This document shows, one piece after another, positions 33,891 to 41,593 of a stretch of DNA of 64,000 bases. Source of the DNA: Sedimentibacter hydroxybenzoicus DSM 7310 (GTDB lineage Bacteria > Bacillota > Clostridia > Tissierellales > Sedimentibacteraceae). The notes under the pieces are model-generated. The model saw nothing but the letters and a program-made list of their open reading frames with translations, did no database searches and was not told where the DNA came from. Position 1 is the stretch's first letter. Each line of letters opens with the position of its first letter. The position numbers and the translations under genes are program-made. The stretch covers positions 1-64,000 of the forward strand of contig NZ_JACBNQ010000020.1 of the NCBI RefSeq assembly GCF_013403245.1, written 5' to 3'.

Positions 33891-34075
33891 GTGTTCAGAT
33901 TGATGACAAAGTCATCAAGATGACAGGCTGTTAAAAAAGTTCATCCTGCAAGGCGCCGGAAAGACGGGCAACCGCAGCGTATTAGACATACGTGAGGATT
34001 GACCGGATGAACGGCAACGATACAGGGGGACTTTTTTAGCAGCCTGAACACTCAATGTGAGTGTTGTGCTTTTTT
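33874..34075 (+). terminator. Patatin terminator, duplicated by an insertion
   Basis: The right-hand hairpin (34047-34075) is a good terminator stem, TGAGTGTTGTGC pairing with CACTCA-containing sequence, followed by TTTTTTG. The bases AACACTCAATGTGAGTGTT occur twice, at 33877-33895 and 34047-34065, on either side of 151 bases. GCACAACACTCA at 33874-33884 and TGAGTGTTGTGC on the far side would join into one long hairpin if the insert were removed. The stop codon of the patatin gene overlaps the first copy. Confidence 0.75.
33896..34046 (+). mobile_element. Repeat A, copy 2: miniature inverted-repeat element
   Basis: The segment lies between two 19-base direct repeats. An inner unit of 123 bases (33924-34046) has terminal inverted repeats CAGGCTGTTAAAAAAGT and ACTTTTTTAGCAGCCTG (one mismatch), and inside these GTTCATCC / GGATGAAC. 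About 80 bases match window positions 1-78 in reverse. The outer 28 bases (33896-33923) contain a second small hairpin GATGAC-AAA-GTCATC. No ORF. It is presumably moved by a transposase encoded elsewhere. Confidence 0.8.
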
Positions 34076-34166
34076 GAAAAATATAATACCTTTTATATTT
34101 TCAATAAGTTTGGTAAAATGTAATTAATTAAATATTAAAATAACTGATGATAAAAGAGGTGGTCAG

Positions 34167-35345
34167 ATGAATAATGGAAATAAAAGAGTCACAAGGCTGA
34201 TAGGTTATGTAAAGGGTCTTAAAGACGGATTGGACGGAGTAAAATTGTATGCAAAGTATAAGGAAGATATAGAAAGCGTTAAGCCTCAGGAAGCCTTTGA
34301 AATATTTTATTCGCTTATTGAAGAGGAAATTCAGCCTAAAGAAATTTTAGTGTTTTTAGATAAGGTTATCAATGTGTTTTATAAAAGCTTACTTAATCAT
34401 AGATGGGAAAAGCCTGATAATGATAATTTCCTCATGGACTTAATAAATGAAAATGAAGCACTTGTTAAGAAAACCGATGAAATCAAAGCGTTGATGAAGG
34501 AACCGGATTTGAGCATCAGAAAGCAAAAGCTTCTCTCGCGTGTAAAAGAGCTGGAAGAATTTAATGACCACTATTTAAAAAAAGAAAATATATTGTTCCC
34601 TTATATGGAGAAAACGATGGACAAATTTCATGGATTGTCTATAATGTGGGAGCTTCATGATGTTGTCAGGAATCAAATTAAAGAAGCGGTAAATGTAATA
34701 AAGGATGACGACAGCTCTGAGCAGCAGGTTAACAAAGCAATTGCCAATTTATTTTTTGGCATATTAGGTGTAAAGAAAAAGGAAGAGCTTATTTTGTTTC
34801 CGGCTGCCAGCGAAGTGTTAAGTGATGATGATTGGTACCAGATGCATAAGCAAAGCATGGAATACGGATTTCCTTTCATTGAAAAATCAAGTTCGGAAAC
34901 GATAAATGAGGAAGAAAAACAGATAATTAATAACGGTTTTATTAAGACAGAAACAGGAATTTTAAATTTCGAAGAAGTTCTTATGATTTTTAACACTCTT
35001 CCGGTTGACATGACCTTTGTTGACGAAAATAACAGGGTAAAATATTTTACAAGACCTAAGGACAGAATTTTCCCGCGATCTCCTGCGGTAATAGGTCGTA
35101 ATGTAAACAATTGTCATCCGCCGGCCAGTGTACATATAGTTGAAGAAATTGTGGAAAGCTTCAGATCCGGAAAAGAAGACACGGCAAAATTCTGGCTCAA
35201 TTTAAAAGGAAAAGATATACTGATTCAATACTTTGCGCTAAGGGATGAGAGCGGCAATTATAAAGGAGTACTGGAAGTCAGTCAGGATATAACAGAAATA
35301 AAAAGCCTGGAAGGGGAAAGACGACTTCTTAAATGGGGACAATAA
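34167..35345 (+). CDS. DUF438-hemerythrin-PAS sensor protein
   Basis: A 392-aa soluble protein. An N-terminal DUF438-type helical region (about 1-85) comes before a hemerythrin-like four-helix bundle (about 90-230) with candidate di-iron ligands in EFNDHYLKKENILFPYME and MWELHDVV, and a C-terminal PAS-like domain (about 280-385; PVDMTFVDENNRVKYFT, then VLEVSQDITEIK). Proteins of this architecture are thought to sense oxygen, NO or redox state. RPKDRIFPRSP and GRNVNNCHPP are characteristic. No kinase or output domain is fused; it may act with the SanA-like protein 24 bases downstream. Confidence 0.85.
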   Translation: MNNGNKRVTRLIGYVKGLKDGLDGVKLYAKYKEDIESVKPQEAFEIFYSLIEEEIQPKEILVFLDKVINVFYKSLLNHRWEKPDNDNFLMDLINENEALVKKTDEIKALMKEPDLSIRKQKLLSRVKELEEFNDHYLKKENILFPYMEKTMDKFHGLSIMWELHDVVRNQIKEAVNVIKDDDSSEQQVNKAIANLFFGILGVKKKEELILFPAASEVLSDDDWYQMHKQSMEYGFPFIEKSSSETINEEEKQIINNGFIKTETGILNFEEVLMIFNTLPVDMTFVDENNRVKYFTRPKDRIFPRSPAVIGRNVNNCHPPASVHIVEEIVESFRSGKEDTAKFWLNLKGKDILIQYFALRDESGNYKGVLEVSQDITEIKSLEGERRLLKWGQ

Positions 35346-35369
35346 CGTATTTTAACAACGGGAGAAATT

Positions 35370-36047
35370 ATGAAAAAATCACTTAAATCAGCAAAATATA
35401 TGTCCATAGCCTTTGTAATATTATTTACAGTTGCTTTTCTGTCATCCATATTTATAAATGCTTACGTCAAATCATCTACTGAGGAATTAATTATTGCATT
35501 AGATGAAGCATTAAGTATTAAACCGGACTGTATTATAGTTCTCGGTGCGGGTGTCAGAAGCGACGGCTCTCCAAGTCCGATGCTGCAGGATAGATTAATA
35601 ACCGGAATTGAGTTGTATGAAAAAGGTGTTTCGGACAGGCTGCTTATGAGCGGCGATCATACCAAAAAGGGATACGATGAAGTAAATATTATGAAGGGAT
35701 ATGCCATAGATAAAGGAATACCATCTGAGCATATATTCATGGACCATGCAGGCATATCCACCTATGACAGCATTTATCGTGCAAAGGAAATATTTCAGGC
35801 AGATAAAATAGTAATCGTAACACAGAAATATCATCTTTACAGAGCGCTCCATATTGCCGAAAGGCTTGGAGTAGAAGCATACGGAATTTCGGCAGATGTC
35901 AGGACTTATGCAGGTCAGGATTTAAGGGAATTAAGAGAAAAAGCGGCGAGAGTAAAAGATTTTATAAAGGCGACAGTAAAACCAAGTTCGAAAATTGGTG
36001 GAGAGACAATACCAGTGAACGGTAACGGAGATGTAACAAATGATTAA
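35370..36047 (+). CDS. SanA/YdcF-like (DUF218) membrane-anchored protein
   Basis: A 225-aa protein with one N-terminal helix (about 10-30) and an extracytoplasmic DUF218 domain. Characteristic blocks are CIIVLGAGVRSDGSPSPML, RLLMSGDH, EHIFMDHAGISTYDSIYRA and KIVIVTQKYHLYRALHIA. Family members such as SanA and ElyC affect envelope integrity and vancomycin tolerance. The tail after about 195 is low complexity. Likely co-transcribed with the gene before it. Confidence 0.88.
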   Translation: MKKSLKSAKYMSIAFVILFTVAFLSSIFINAYVKSSTEELIIALDEALSIKPDCIIVLGAGVRSDGSPSPMLQDRLITGIELYEKGVSDRLLMSGDHTKKGYDEVNIMKGYAIDKGIPSEHIFMDHAGISTYDSIYRAKEIFQADKIVIVTQKYHLYRALHIAERLGVEAYGISADVRTYAGQDLRELREKAARVKDFIKATVKPSSKIGGETIPVNGNGDVTND

Positions 36048-36048
36048 A

Positions 36049-36077
36049 TTGAAAACATTTTCATTTTGTGTTATAAT
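36049..36077 (+). promoter_or_regulatory. Sigma-A promoter of acoR
   Basis: TTGAAA (36049-36054), a 17-base spacer and TATAAT (36072-36077). The acoR start is 70 bases further on. Confidence 0.85.
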
Positions 36078-36146
36078 CCAAAATAACATAGTTCATTAAC
36101 TGCAAAAACATATTATATACCTGTTGTTAAAAAGGGAGGGATAGAA

Positions 36147-38075
36147 TTGTTTAATAAACTAAAAGAAAATTGGGAAAAGTTTGTTAGAGGTCATGAGGTA
36201 TCTAAAGACATAAGACCTGAAATTTTATCGTCCTGGTATAGATGCGAAAAAATGAAAGTAGATTTCGAATTTGGAAAAGGAACTAAGGTAACAGATAAGG
36301 TTTTGGCTGAAAGCTTAAATAAAAGGAAGGACCTTATAGAAGTAGCCAGACCCATTATGGAGAATGTATTTGAAATAGTAAAGGATACAAGCTACAGCGT
36401 TGTCCTGACTGATGAAAAGGGTATAATAATTGATTTGATTATTAACCAAGTCTTAGAAGAAAATCACAAGAAATTAAATTTTGTGCTGGGCTCACTATGG
36501 GATGAAAAAAGCGTCGGGAATAATGCAATAGGCTCTTGTCTTGCAATGAATAAGCCTATACAGGTAATAGGAGCCGAGCATTATTGCGAATATCATCATA
36601 GATGGACCTGTTCCGCCGCACCCATACATAACAGTAAGGGTGAATTAATCGGATGCTTTGATTTATCGGGAAGAGCTGAAGATGTACAGGCACATACATA
36701 CGGCATAGCAGTATCAAGTGCCAACAGCATAGAAAAACAATTTACTATACTTGAATCATACAAGCTTATGGATACTACCTTTGATTCAATTCTTGATGGT
36801 TTAATGATTATGAACAGTGAAATGAAAATTTATAAATTTAACCATCAAATACCGGAAATATTTAAATTGGGTGAAACTGAAATATACAATATAAACATTA
36901 TGGAGGTATTTAAAGATTTCAATATTGTCAGTAACATATTCAATAATAAACAAAAAATTAAATACTCAGATATAACACTTGTAATAAACGATAAAAAAAT
37001 TGAATGTTCTTTGACCATATCTCCAATTATTTTGGGTGATGATGTTATCGGTGCAGTTTTTTTAGTCAGAGAAGCTAAACAAATAAGAAAAGAAATAAGC
37101 AAATTAGCCGGTTTTAAGGCAAACTATACATTTGACAGCATTGTTACGGTTAGCAGCAAAATGGAAGAATTAATAAAAACAGCAAAGAAGATTTCTAAAA
37201 CAAACTGTTCCGTTTTGATTGAAGGTGAAAGCGGAGTGGGAAAGGAATTGTATGCTCAATCAATACATAATGAAAGCTTCAGAAGGAACGGGCCTTTCAT
37301 AGCAATAAATTGCTCTGCAATTCCAAAGGAGTTATTTGAAAGCGAGCTTTTTGGTTATGAAAGCGGGTCCTTTACAGGTGCAATGAAGGGTGGCAGACCC
37401 GGAAAATTTGAGCTGGCAAGAGGCGGCACTATATTTTTGGATGAAATCGGAGAAATACCATTAGATATACAGCCTAAGCTTTTAAGAGTATTAGATGATA
37501 ATAAAATTGTAAGAATTGGCGGTACATTTGAAAGAGATTTAGATGTGAGAGTAATAGCAGCGACTAATAGAAACTTACTCGATGAAATAAGAGACGGCTC
37601 TTTCAGGCAGGATTTATACTATAGATTAAATGTTATTAATTTAAGAATTCCTCCGATAAGGGATAGAAAAGAAGATATATTAGAACTTGCAAAATACTTT
37701 TTAAATGAACTTAATAAAGAAAATGAAGAAATCAATAAAACATTCGGCCATTCTTTTGAAGATAAGCTGACGCGTCATGAATGGGTAGGAAATGTCAGAG
37801 AACTGAAAAATATTATTCAAAGAGCTTATTACATGTCAGAAGGAGAAGTTATTAATAATATTGTATTGTCAAAGCAAAGCGGGTATGTTAACAAGGAATT
37901 AACGTCTTTTAATCTAAAGGAAATTGAAAAAGACCGAATTATCCAAGCTTTATCTGTAAACAACAGAAATGCTGCAAAAGCAGCACAGGATTTAAATATA
38001 AGCAAGGCAACAATATATAGAAAAATAAAATTGTATTCAATAGATTTGGATAAAATAGAAAAATTAGCACAATAA
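36147..38075 (+). CDS. acoR: Sigma-54-dependent activator AcoR
   Basis: A 642-aa enhancer-binding protein. The N-terminal GAF-like sensory domain (about 60-200) is followed by a PAS-like region, an AAA+ domain (Walker A EGESGVGKE, Walker B FLDEIGEIP, arginine finger region FRQDLYYRLNV) and a Fis-type helix-turn-helix (NRNAAKAAQDLNISKATIYRKI). The sigma-54 contact loop reads GSFTGA instead of GAFTGA, a tolerated variant. TTG 36147 follows GGGAGGG. It lies directly upstream of the acetoin genes and a -24/-12 promoter, so it should activate them when acetoin is present. Confidence 0.93.
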   Translation: MFNKLKENWEKFVRGHEVSKDIRPEILSSWYRCEKMKVDFEFGKGTKVTDKVLAESLNKRKDLIEVARPIMENVFEIVKDTSYSVVLTDEKGIIIDLIINQVLEENHKKLNFVLGSLWDEKSVGNNAIGSCLAMNKPIQVIGAEHYCEYHHRWTCSAAPIHNSKGELIGCFDLSGRAEDVQAHTYGIAVSSANSIEKQFTILESYKLMDTTFDSILDGLMIMNSEMKIYKFNHQIPEIFKLGETEIYNINIMEVFKDFNIVSNIFNNKQKIKYSDITLVINDKKIECSLTISPIILGDDVIGAVFLVREAKQIRKEISKLAGFKANYTFDSIVTVSSKMEELIKTAKKISKTNCSVLIEGESGVGKELYAQSIHNESFRRNGPFIAINCSAIPKELFESELFGYESGSFTGAMKGGRPGKFELARGGTIFLDEIGEIPLDIQPKLLRVLDDNKIVRIGGTFERDLDVRVIAATNRNLLDEIRDGSFRQDLYYRLNVINLRIPPIRDRKEDILELAKYFLNELNKENEEINKTFGHSFEDKLTRHEWVGNVRELKNIIQRAYYMSEGEVINNIVLSKQSGYVNKELTSFNLKEIEKDRIIQALSVNNRNAAKAAQDLNISKATIYRKIKLYSIDLDKIEKLAQ

Positions 38076-38130
38076 TTAGGCAGATGACCCAAATCTTCGA
38101 TTTTGTGCAGACATTATAAGTGCAATAAAA

Positions 38131-38166
38131 CTGTCTCAAATTAATTCTCAATTTGAGACAGTTTCT
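38131..38166 (+). promoter_or_regulatory. Inverted repeat 1: acoR terminator and/or AcoR enhancer site
   Basis: CTGTCTCAAATT and AATTTGAGACAG are a perfect 12-bp inverted repeat with a seven-base spacer, followed by TTTCTTTAT. As RNA it can end acoR transcripts. As DNA it shares the TTTGAGA half-site with the next repeat 40 bases on, so it may also bind AcoR. Confidence 0.65.
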
Positions 38167-38198
38167 TTATCGTATTAGCTGTTTATTTTTGTCATGGT

Positions 38199-38228
38199 AT
38201 CAATTTGAGAAAATAGTCTCATATTGAT
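38199..38228 (+). promoter_or_regulatory. Inverted repeat 2: probable AcoR upstream activating site
   Basis: ATCAATTTGAGA and TCTCATATTGAT form a 12-bp inverted repeat (one mismatch) with a six-base spacer. It is centred about 145 bases before the -12 element, a usual distance for enhancers of sigma-54 promoters. Confidence 0.65.
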
Positions 38229-38347
38229 ATTTTTTTATATACTAATTCCTAAAACAATTATCGAGATATTTTTTAAAGGAGTTAAAATTATGCTTAAATT
38301 TCAACTAAAGTTAAGTTATTTTGCACAATTATATTAATCTTATATCA

Positions 38348-38364
38348 TTGGCATATATATTGCT
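38348..38364 (+). promoter_or_regulatory. Sigma-54 (-24/-12) promoter of the aco operon
   Basis: TTGGCATATATATTGCT fits the TGGCAY-N5-TTGC consensus. GG (38350-38351) and GC (38362-38363) are separated by exactly 10 bases as required. It lies between AcoR and the acoA gene. The rest of 38076-38516 is AT-rich. Confidence 0.85.
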
Positions 38365-38397
38365 ATTCATAAATACAAACAAGCAGGGGGTGATAAT

Positions 38398-38511
38398 ACG
38401 AAAAGATACATAATAGAATTTGGCATGGGACTTTCATGGACAGGACGTGATGGTTTTATAGGGATCGCAGCAGCAAGTGTAAAAGTAGAAATAAAAAATG
38501 ATGGGAGGTAA
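38398..38511 (+). pseudogene. Remnant of a small gene before acoA, ATG lost (ACG)
   Basis: A good ribosome site (AGGGGGTGAT) is followed at normal spacing by ACG and then an open frame of 37 codons reading KRYIIEFGMGLSWTGRDGF. This looks like the beginning of a Lin0512-type small protein (typically KRYIIE.GMG..), which is normally about three times longer. Both the start codon and the rest of the gene appear lost. It overlaps the 5' leader of acoA. Family assignment is from memory and tentative. Confidence 0.4.
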
Positions 38512-38516
38512 TAATT

Positions 38517-39503
38517 TTGAACATTACAAACGAACAAATCAAAAATATGTATGAAACAATGCTGAAGATTCGTAAATTTGAATCAAGGGCAAAGGACTTA
38601 TTTGCAGAAGGTAAAATTCCCGGATTCGTTCATCTATATATAGGTGAAGAAGCTGTCGCAACAGGTGCGTGCGCCAATTTGAACAATGATGACTACATAA
38701 CAAGTACACACAGAGGTCATGGTCATATTATTGCTAAAGGCGGAAATTTAGACAATATGATGGCTGAGTTGTTTGGAAAAGAAACAGGCTATTGTAAAGG
38801 TAAAGGCGGATCAATGCACATTGCTGATGCAACAAAAGGTATACTCGGAGCTAACGGTATTGTCGGTGCAGGTCACAACATAGCTGTCGGTGCAGGACTG
38901 GCTGCACAATACAAAAAAACAGGTCAGGTATGTGTTTGCTTCTTTGGTGATGCTTCAACAAATCAAAGTACATTCCATGAGGCCTTGAATTTAGCAAGTG
39001 TCTGGAAACTGCCGGTAGTGTTTGTCTGTGAAAATAACGGATACGGTATTTCAGTAAGCCAGGAAAGACATCAAGCTATAACAGATGTATCTGTGAGAGC
39101 TACGGCATATAATATACCGGGTATAACTGTTGACGGTAATGATGTGTTTGCAGTTTATGAGGCTGTAGGTGAGGCTGTTGCAAGAGCAAGAAAAGGACAG
39201 GGACCCACACTGATTGAATGTAAGACATACAGACACAGGGGACATTTTGAAGGTGATATGACTGTTTACAGGACTAAAGAAGAGTTGGAAGCATGGTTGA
39301 AAAAGGATCCAATACCAAGAATCGAAAAATATATTTTAGAAAATAACATTATGACTGAGGAAGAAATAAAAGAAGAAAATGCCAAGGTTGAAAATATGGT
39401 AAAGGAAGCAGAAAAATTTGCGGATGAAAGCAATGTGCCGACGTTGGAATCAGCTCTTGAAGATGTATATACCGATATAGTTGAGGAGGGCAGAGTGAGA
39501 TGA
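38517..39503 (+). CDS. acoA: Acetoin dehydrogenase E1 alpha subunit
   Basis: A 328-aa TPP-dependent subunit that, with AcoB, cleaves acetoin. GKGGSMHIAD, GANGIVGAGHNIAVGAGLAA and the thiamine-diphosphate motif GDASTNQSTFHEALNLAS with ENNGYGIS are all in place, and YRHRGHFEGD is the phosphorylation-loop region. The start is TTG 38517, behind GGGAGG. The stop overlaps the acoB start (ATGA), so both subunits are made in balance. Layout and neighbours favour acetoin rather than pyruvate as substrate. Confidence 0.93.
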   Translation: MNITNEQIKNMYETMLKIRKFESRAKDLFAEGKIPGFVHLYIGEEAVATGACANLNNDDYITSTHRGHGHIIAKGGNLDNMMAELFGKETGYCKGKGGSMHIADATKGILGANGIVGAGHNIAVGAGLAAQYKKTGQVCVCFFGDASTNQSTFHEALNLASVWKLPVVFVCENNGYGISVSQERHQAITDVSVRATAYNIPGITVDGNDVFAVYEAVGEAVARARKGQGPTLIECKTYRHRGHFEGDMTVYRTKEELEAWLKKDPIPRIEKYILENNIMTEEEIKEENAKVENMVKEAEKFADESNVPTLESALEDVYTDIVEEGRVR

Positions 39504-40471
39504 AAAAAATGACATATGCAGAAGGTATAAGAGAAGGTATGAGCCAAAGAATGAGAGAAAATTCTGATGTTCTTCTTTTTGGCGAAGATGTAGGAAAATT
39601 TGGCGGATGCTTTGGAGTATCAGCAGGAATGTGGGAAGAATTCGGCGATATGAGAGTAAGAGACACTCCGATTTCCGAAGGAGTTATAATAGGAGCAGCT
39701 GTTGGCTCGGCGGCATGCGGATTAAGACCCATAGCTGAATTGATGTTTGTTGACTTTCTGACAGTGGGAATGGATCAGTTAGTAAATCAGGCAGCTAAAA
39801 TGAGATATATGTTCGGCGGAAAAATTGCCCTTCCGATGGTGGTGAGATTGCCTGCAGGAGGCGGTATCAGCGCTGCCGCACAGCACTCTCAATCTCTTGA
39901 GTCATGGGTAACACATGTGCCGGGGTTAAAGGTTGTATATCCGTCAAATGCTCAGGATGCATATGGATTGATGCTTACAGCTATAGATGATGATAATCCT
40001 GTTGTTTTTCTGGAAAACAAAGTATTATACTCTGTTAAAAGTGAAGTTGAGGATAAGGTTGAACCTATTCCGTTTGGCAAAGCTTCTGTTACAAAAGAAG
40101 GTACAGATGTAACTATCATAACCTATGGACGACAGGTACTTGATTCATTGAAAGCCGCAGAAGCATTGGCTAAGGATGGAATAAATGCAGAGATTGTAGA
40201 TTTAAGGAGCCTTTTCCCTCTTGATAAAGAAACAATTTTCAAATCGCTGGAAAAGACTCACAAGGTGGTACTGGTAAACGAAGAGGCTAAAAGAGGTGCA
40301 TTTACCGGAGAAATCGCATCGATAATAGCTGAAGAATATTTCTATGAATTAGATGCCCCTATTAAACGGGTGGGAGCATTAAACACACCTGTTCCTTTCG
40401 CACTGAACTTAGAAAATTATGTATTGCCAAATAATCAGGATATTGTAGCTGCGGTTAAATCATTATTTTAA
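39500..40471 (+). CDS. acoB: Acetoin dehydrogenase E1 beta subunit
   Basis: A 323-aa transketolase-like subunit. GEDVGKFGGCFGVS, DTPISEGVIIGAAVGSA, AELMFVDFLTVGMDQL and VRLPAGGGISAAAQHSQSLE are characteristic; the glutamate that activates TPP is in FGEDVG. The C-terminal transketolase domain (DVTIITYGRQV, EIVDLRSLFPLDKETI) is complete. It forms the E1 heterotetramer with AcoA. Confidence 0.93.
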   Translation: MKKMTYAEGIREGMSQRMRENSDVLLFGEDVGKFGGCFGVSAGMWEEFGDMRVRDTPISEGVIIGAAVGSAACGLRPIAELMFVDFLTVGMDQLVNQAAKMRYMFGGKIALPMVVRLPAGGGISAAAQHSQSLESWVTHVPGLKVVYPSNAQDAYGLMLTAIDDDNPVVFLENKVLYSVKSEVEDKVEPIPFGKASVTKEGTDVTIITYGRQVLDSLKAAEALAKDGINAEIVDLRSLFPLDKETIFKSLEKTHKVVLVNEEAKRGAFTGEIASIIAEEYFYELDAPIKRVGALNTPVPFALNLENYVLPNNQDIVAAVKSLF

Positions 40472-40485
40472 ATAATAGAAATTTC

Positions 40486-40528
40486 GTAGCTTTAATAATA
40501 TTGATATTATTAAAGCTACTTGTTTCTT
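40486..40528 (+). terminator. Strong hairpin between acoB and acoX
   Basis: GTAGCTTTAATAATA and its exact complement form a 15-bp stem with a TTGA loop, followed by TTGTTTCTTTTTT. It would end or reduce transcription after acoB, so the E2/E3 half may be made at lower level or need read-through. Confidence 0.7.
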
Positions 40529-40552
40529 TTTTATATAATAGGAGGTTGGCAC

Positions 40553-41566
40553 ATGATTTCCATAGGAATAATAGCAAATCCTGCTTCCGGAAAAGATATC
40601 AGAAGACTGGTGTCCCATGCCACGGTTATAGATAATAATGAAAAAATAAATATTGTGGAGAGAATTATTTTAGGAGCTCAGGCACTGGGTGTTGGCAGGG
40701 TATACATGATGCCGGACTCCTTCAACATGGGATACAGAGTTGAAGAAAAATTAAACACCTGCGACGAATTAAGGTGTGAAATAAACGTAATAGACATGTA
40801 CAGATACGATGGTATAGAAGATACACTTGCGGCTGCAGAGCAGATGGAAAAACTAAATGTGGGCTGCATAGTTGTGCTTGGAGGTGACGGTACAAACAGA
40901 GCGGTAGCAAAGGTTGTTAAAAACACACCGCTGATTTCTATTTCCACAGGCACAAACAATGCGTATCCCGTCATGATGGAGGGTACAATTGCGGGAATGG
41001 CCGCTGCTGCGACTGCCAACGGCAGTTTCGACGAAAGCTTTTACATTGAACGTGATAAGCGGATAGAAATATATAAGAATGGTGTTCTTGAGGACATAGC
41101 TCTTATTGATGCGGTCATATCTAAAGAAACCTTTGTCGGTTCAAAGGCAATATGGGATATGGACAGCATCGATAAAATTTTTGTTTCAAGATGTCATCCT
41201 GCATCAATAGGATTTTCCGCAATTGTAGGGAGTAGAAAAATTATTTTACCAAAAGATGATTATGGCGCATGTGTAGATATAAATAATAATAACTCTAAAG
41301 TATTTGCAGCCGTAGCAGCAGGAGTTGTTGCACCTGTGTCTGTTTCAGAACCGATAATTTTAAATTTGGACGATGAATATAAATATACTACGAGCTTCAG
41401 AGGAACTATAGCTCTTGATGGAGAAAGAGAAATACAATTTTCTGAAAAGCAAGAATTTGTTTTTAAGGTAACACGTCACGGTCCAAGGCGCATAAATGTT
41501 AAAAGAGCTTTGGAAACAGCACAGAACAACGGTTTTTTTAAGACAAAAAACGATAGTTTGATATAA
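40553..41566 (+). CDS. acoX: AcoX, ATP-NAD kinase-like acetoin protein
   Basis: A 337-aa protein with an NAD-kinase-like fold. ISIGIIANPASGKD at the start and VVLGGDGTNRAVAKV (the GGDGT ATP-binding motif) are clear, with ISTGTNNAYPVMMEGTIAGM following. AcoX occurs in many acetoin operons, but its enzymatic role is unknown. ATG 40553 follows GGAGG; the frame extends upstream into the hairpin. Together with acoAB and acoC it confirms an acetoin rather than pyruvate dehydrogenase. Confidence 0.88.
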   Translation: MISIGIIANPASGKDIRRLVSHATVIDNNEKINIVERIILGAQALGVGRVYMMPDSFNMGYRVEEKLNTCDELRCEINVIDMYRYDGIEDTLAAAEQMEKLNVGCIVVLGGDGTNRAVAKVVKNTPLISISTGTNNAYPVMMEGTIAGMAAAATANGSFDESFYIERDKRIEIYKNGVLEDIALIDAVISKETFVGSKAIWDMDSIDKIFVSRCHPASIGFSAIVGSRKIILPKDDYGACVDINNNNSKVFAAVAAGVVAPVSVSEPIILNLDDEYKYTTSFRGTIALDGEREIQFSEKQEFVFKVTRHGPRRINVKRALETAQNNGFFKTKNDSLI

Positions 41567-41593
41567 TTTGTAACTTTTAATAAGGAGGACAAT

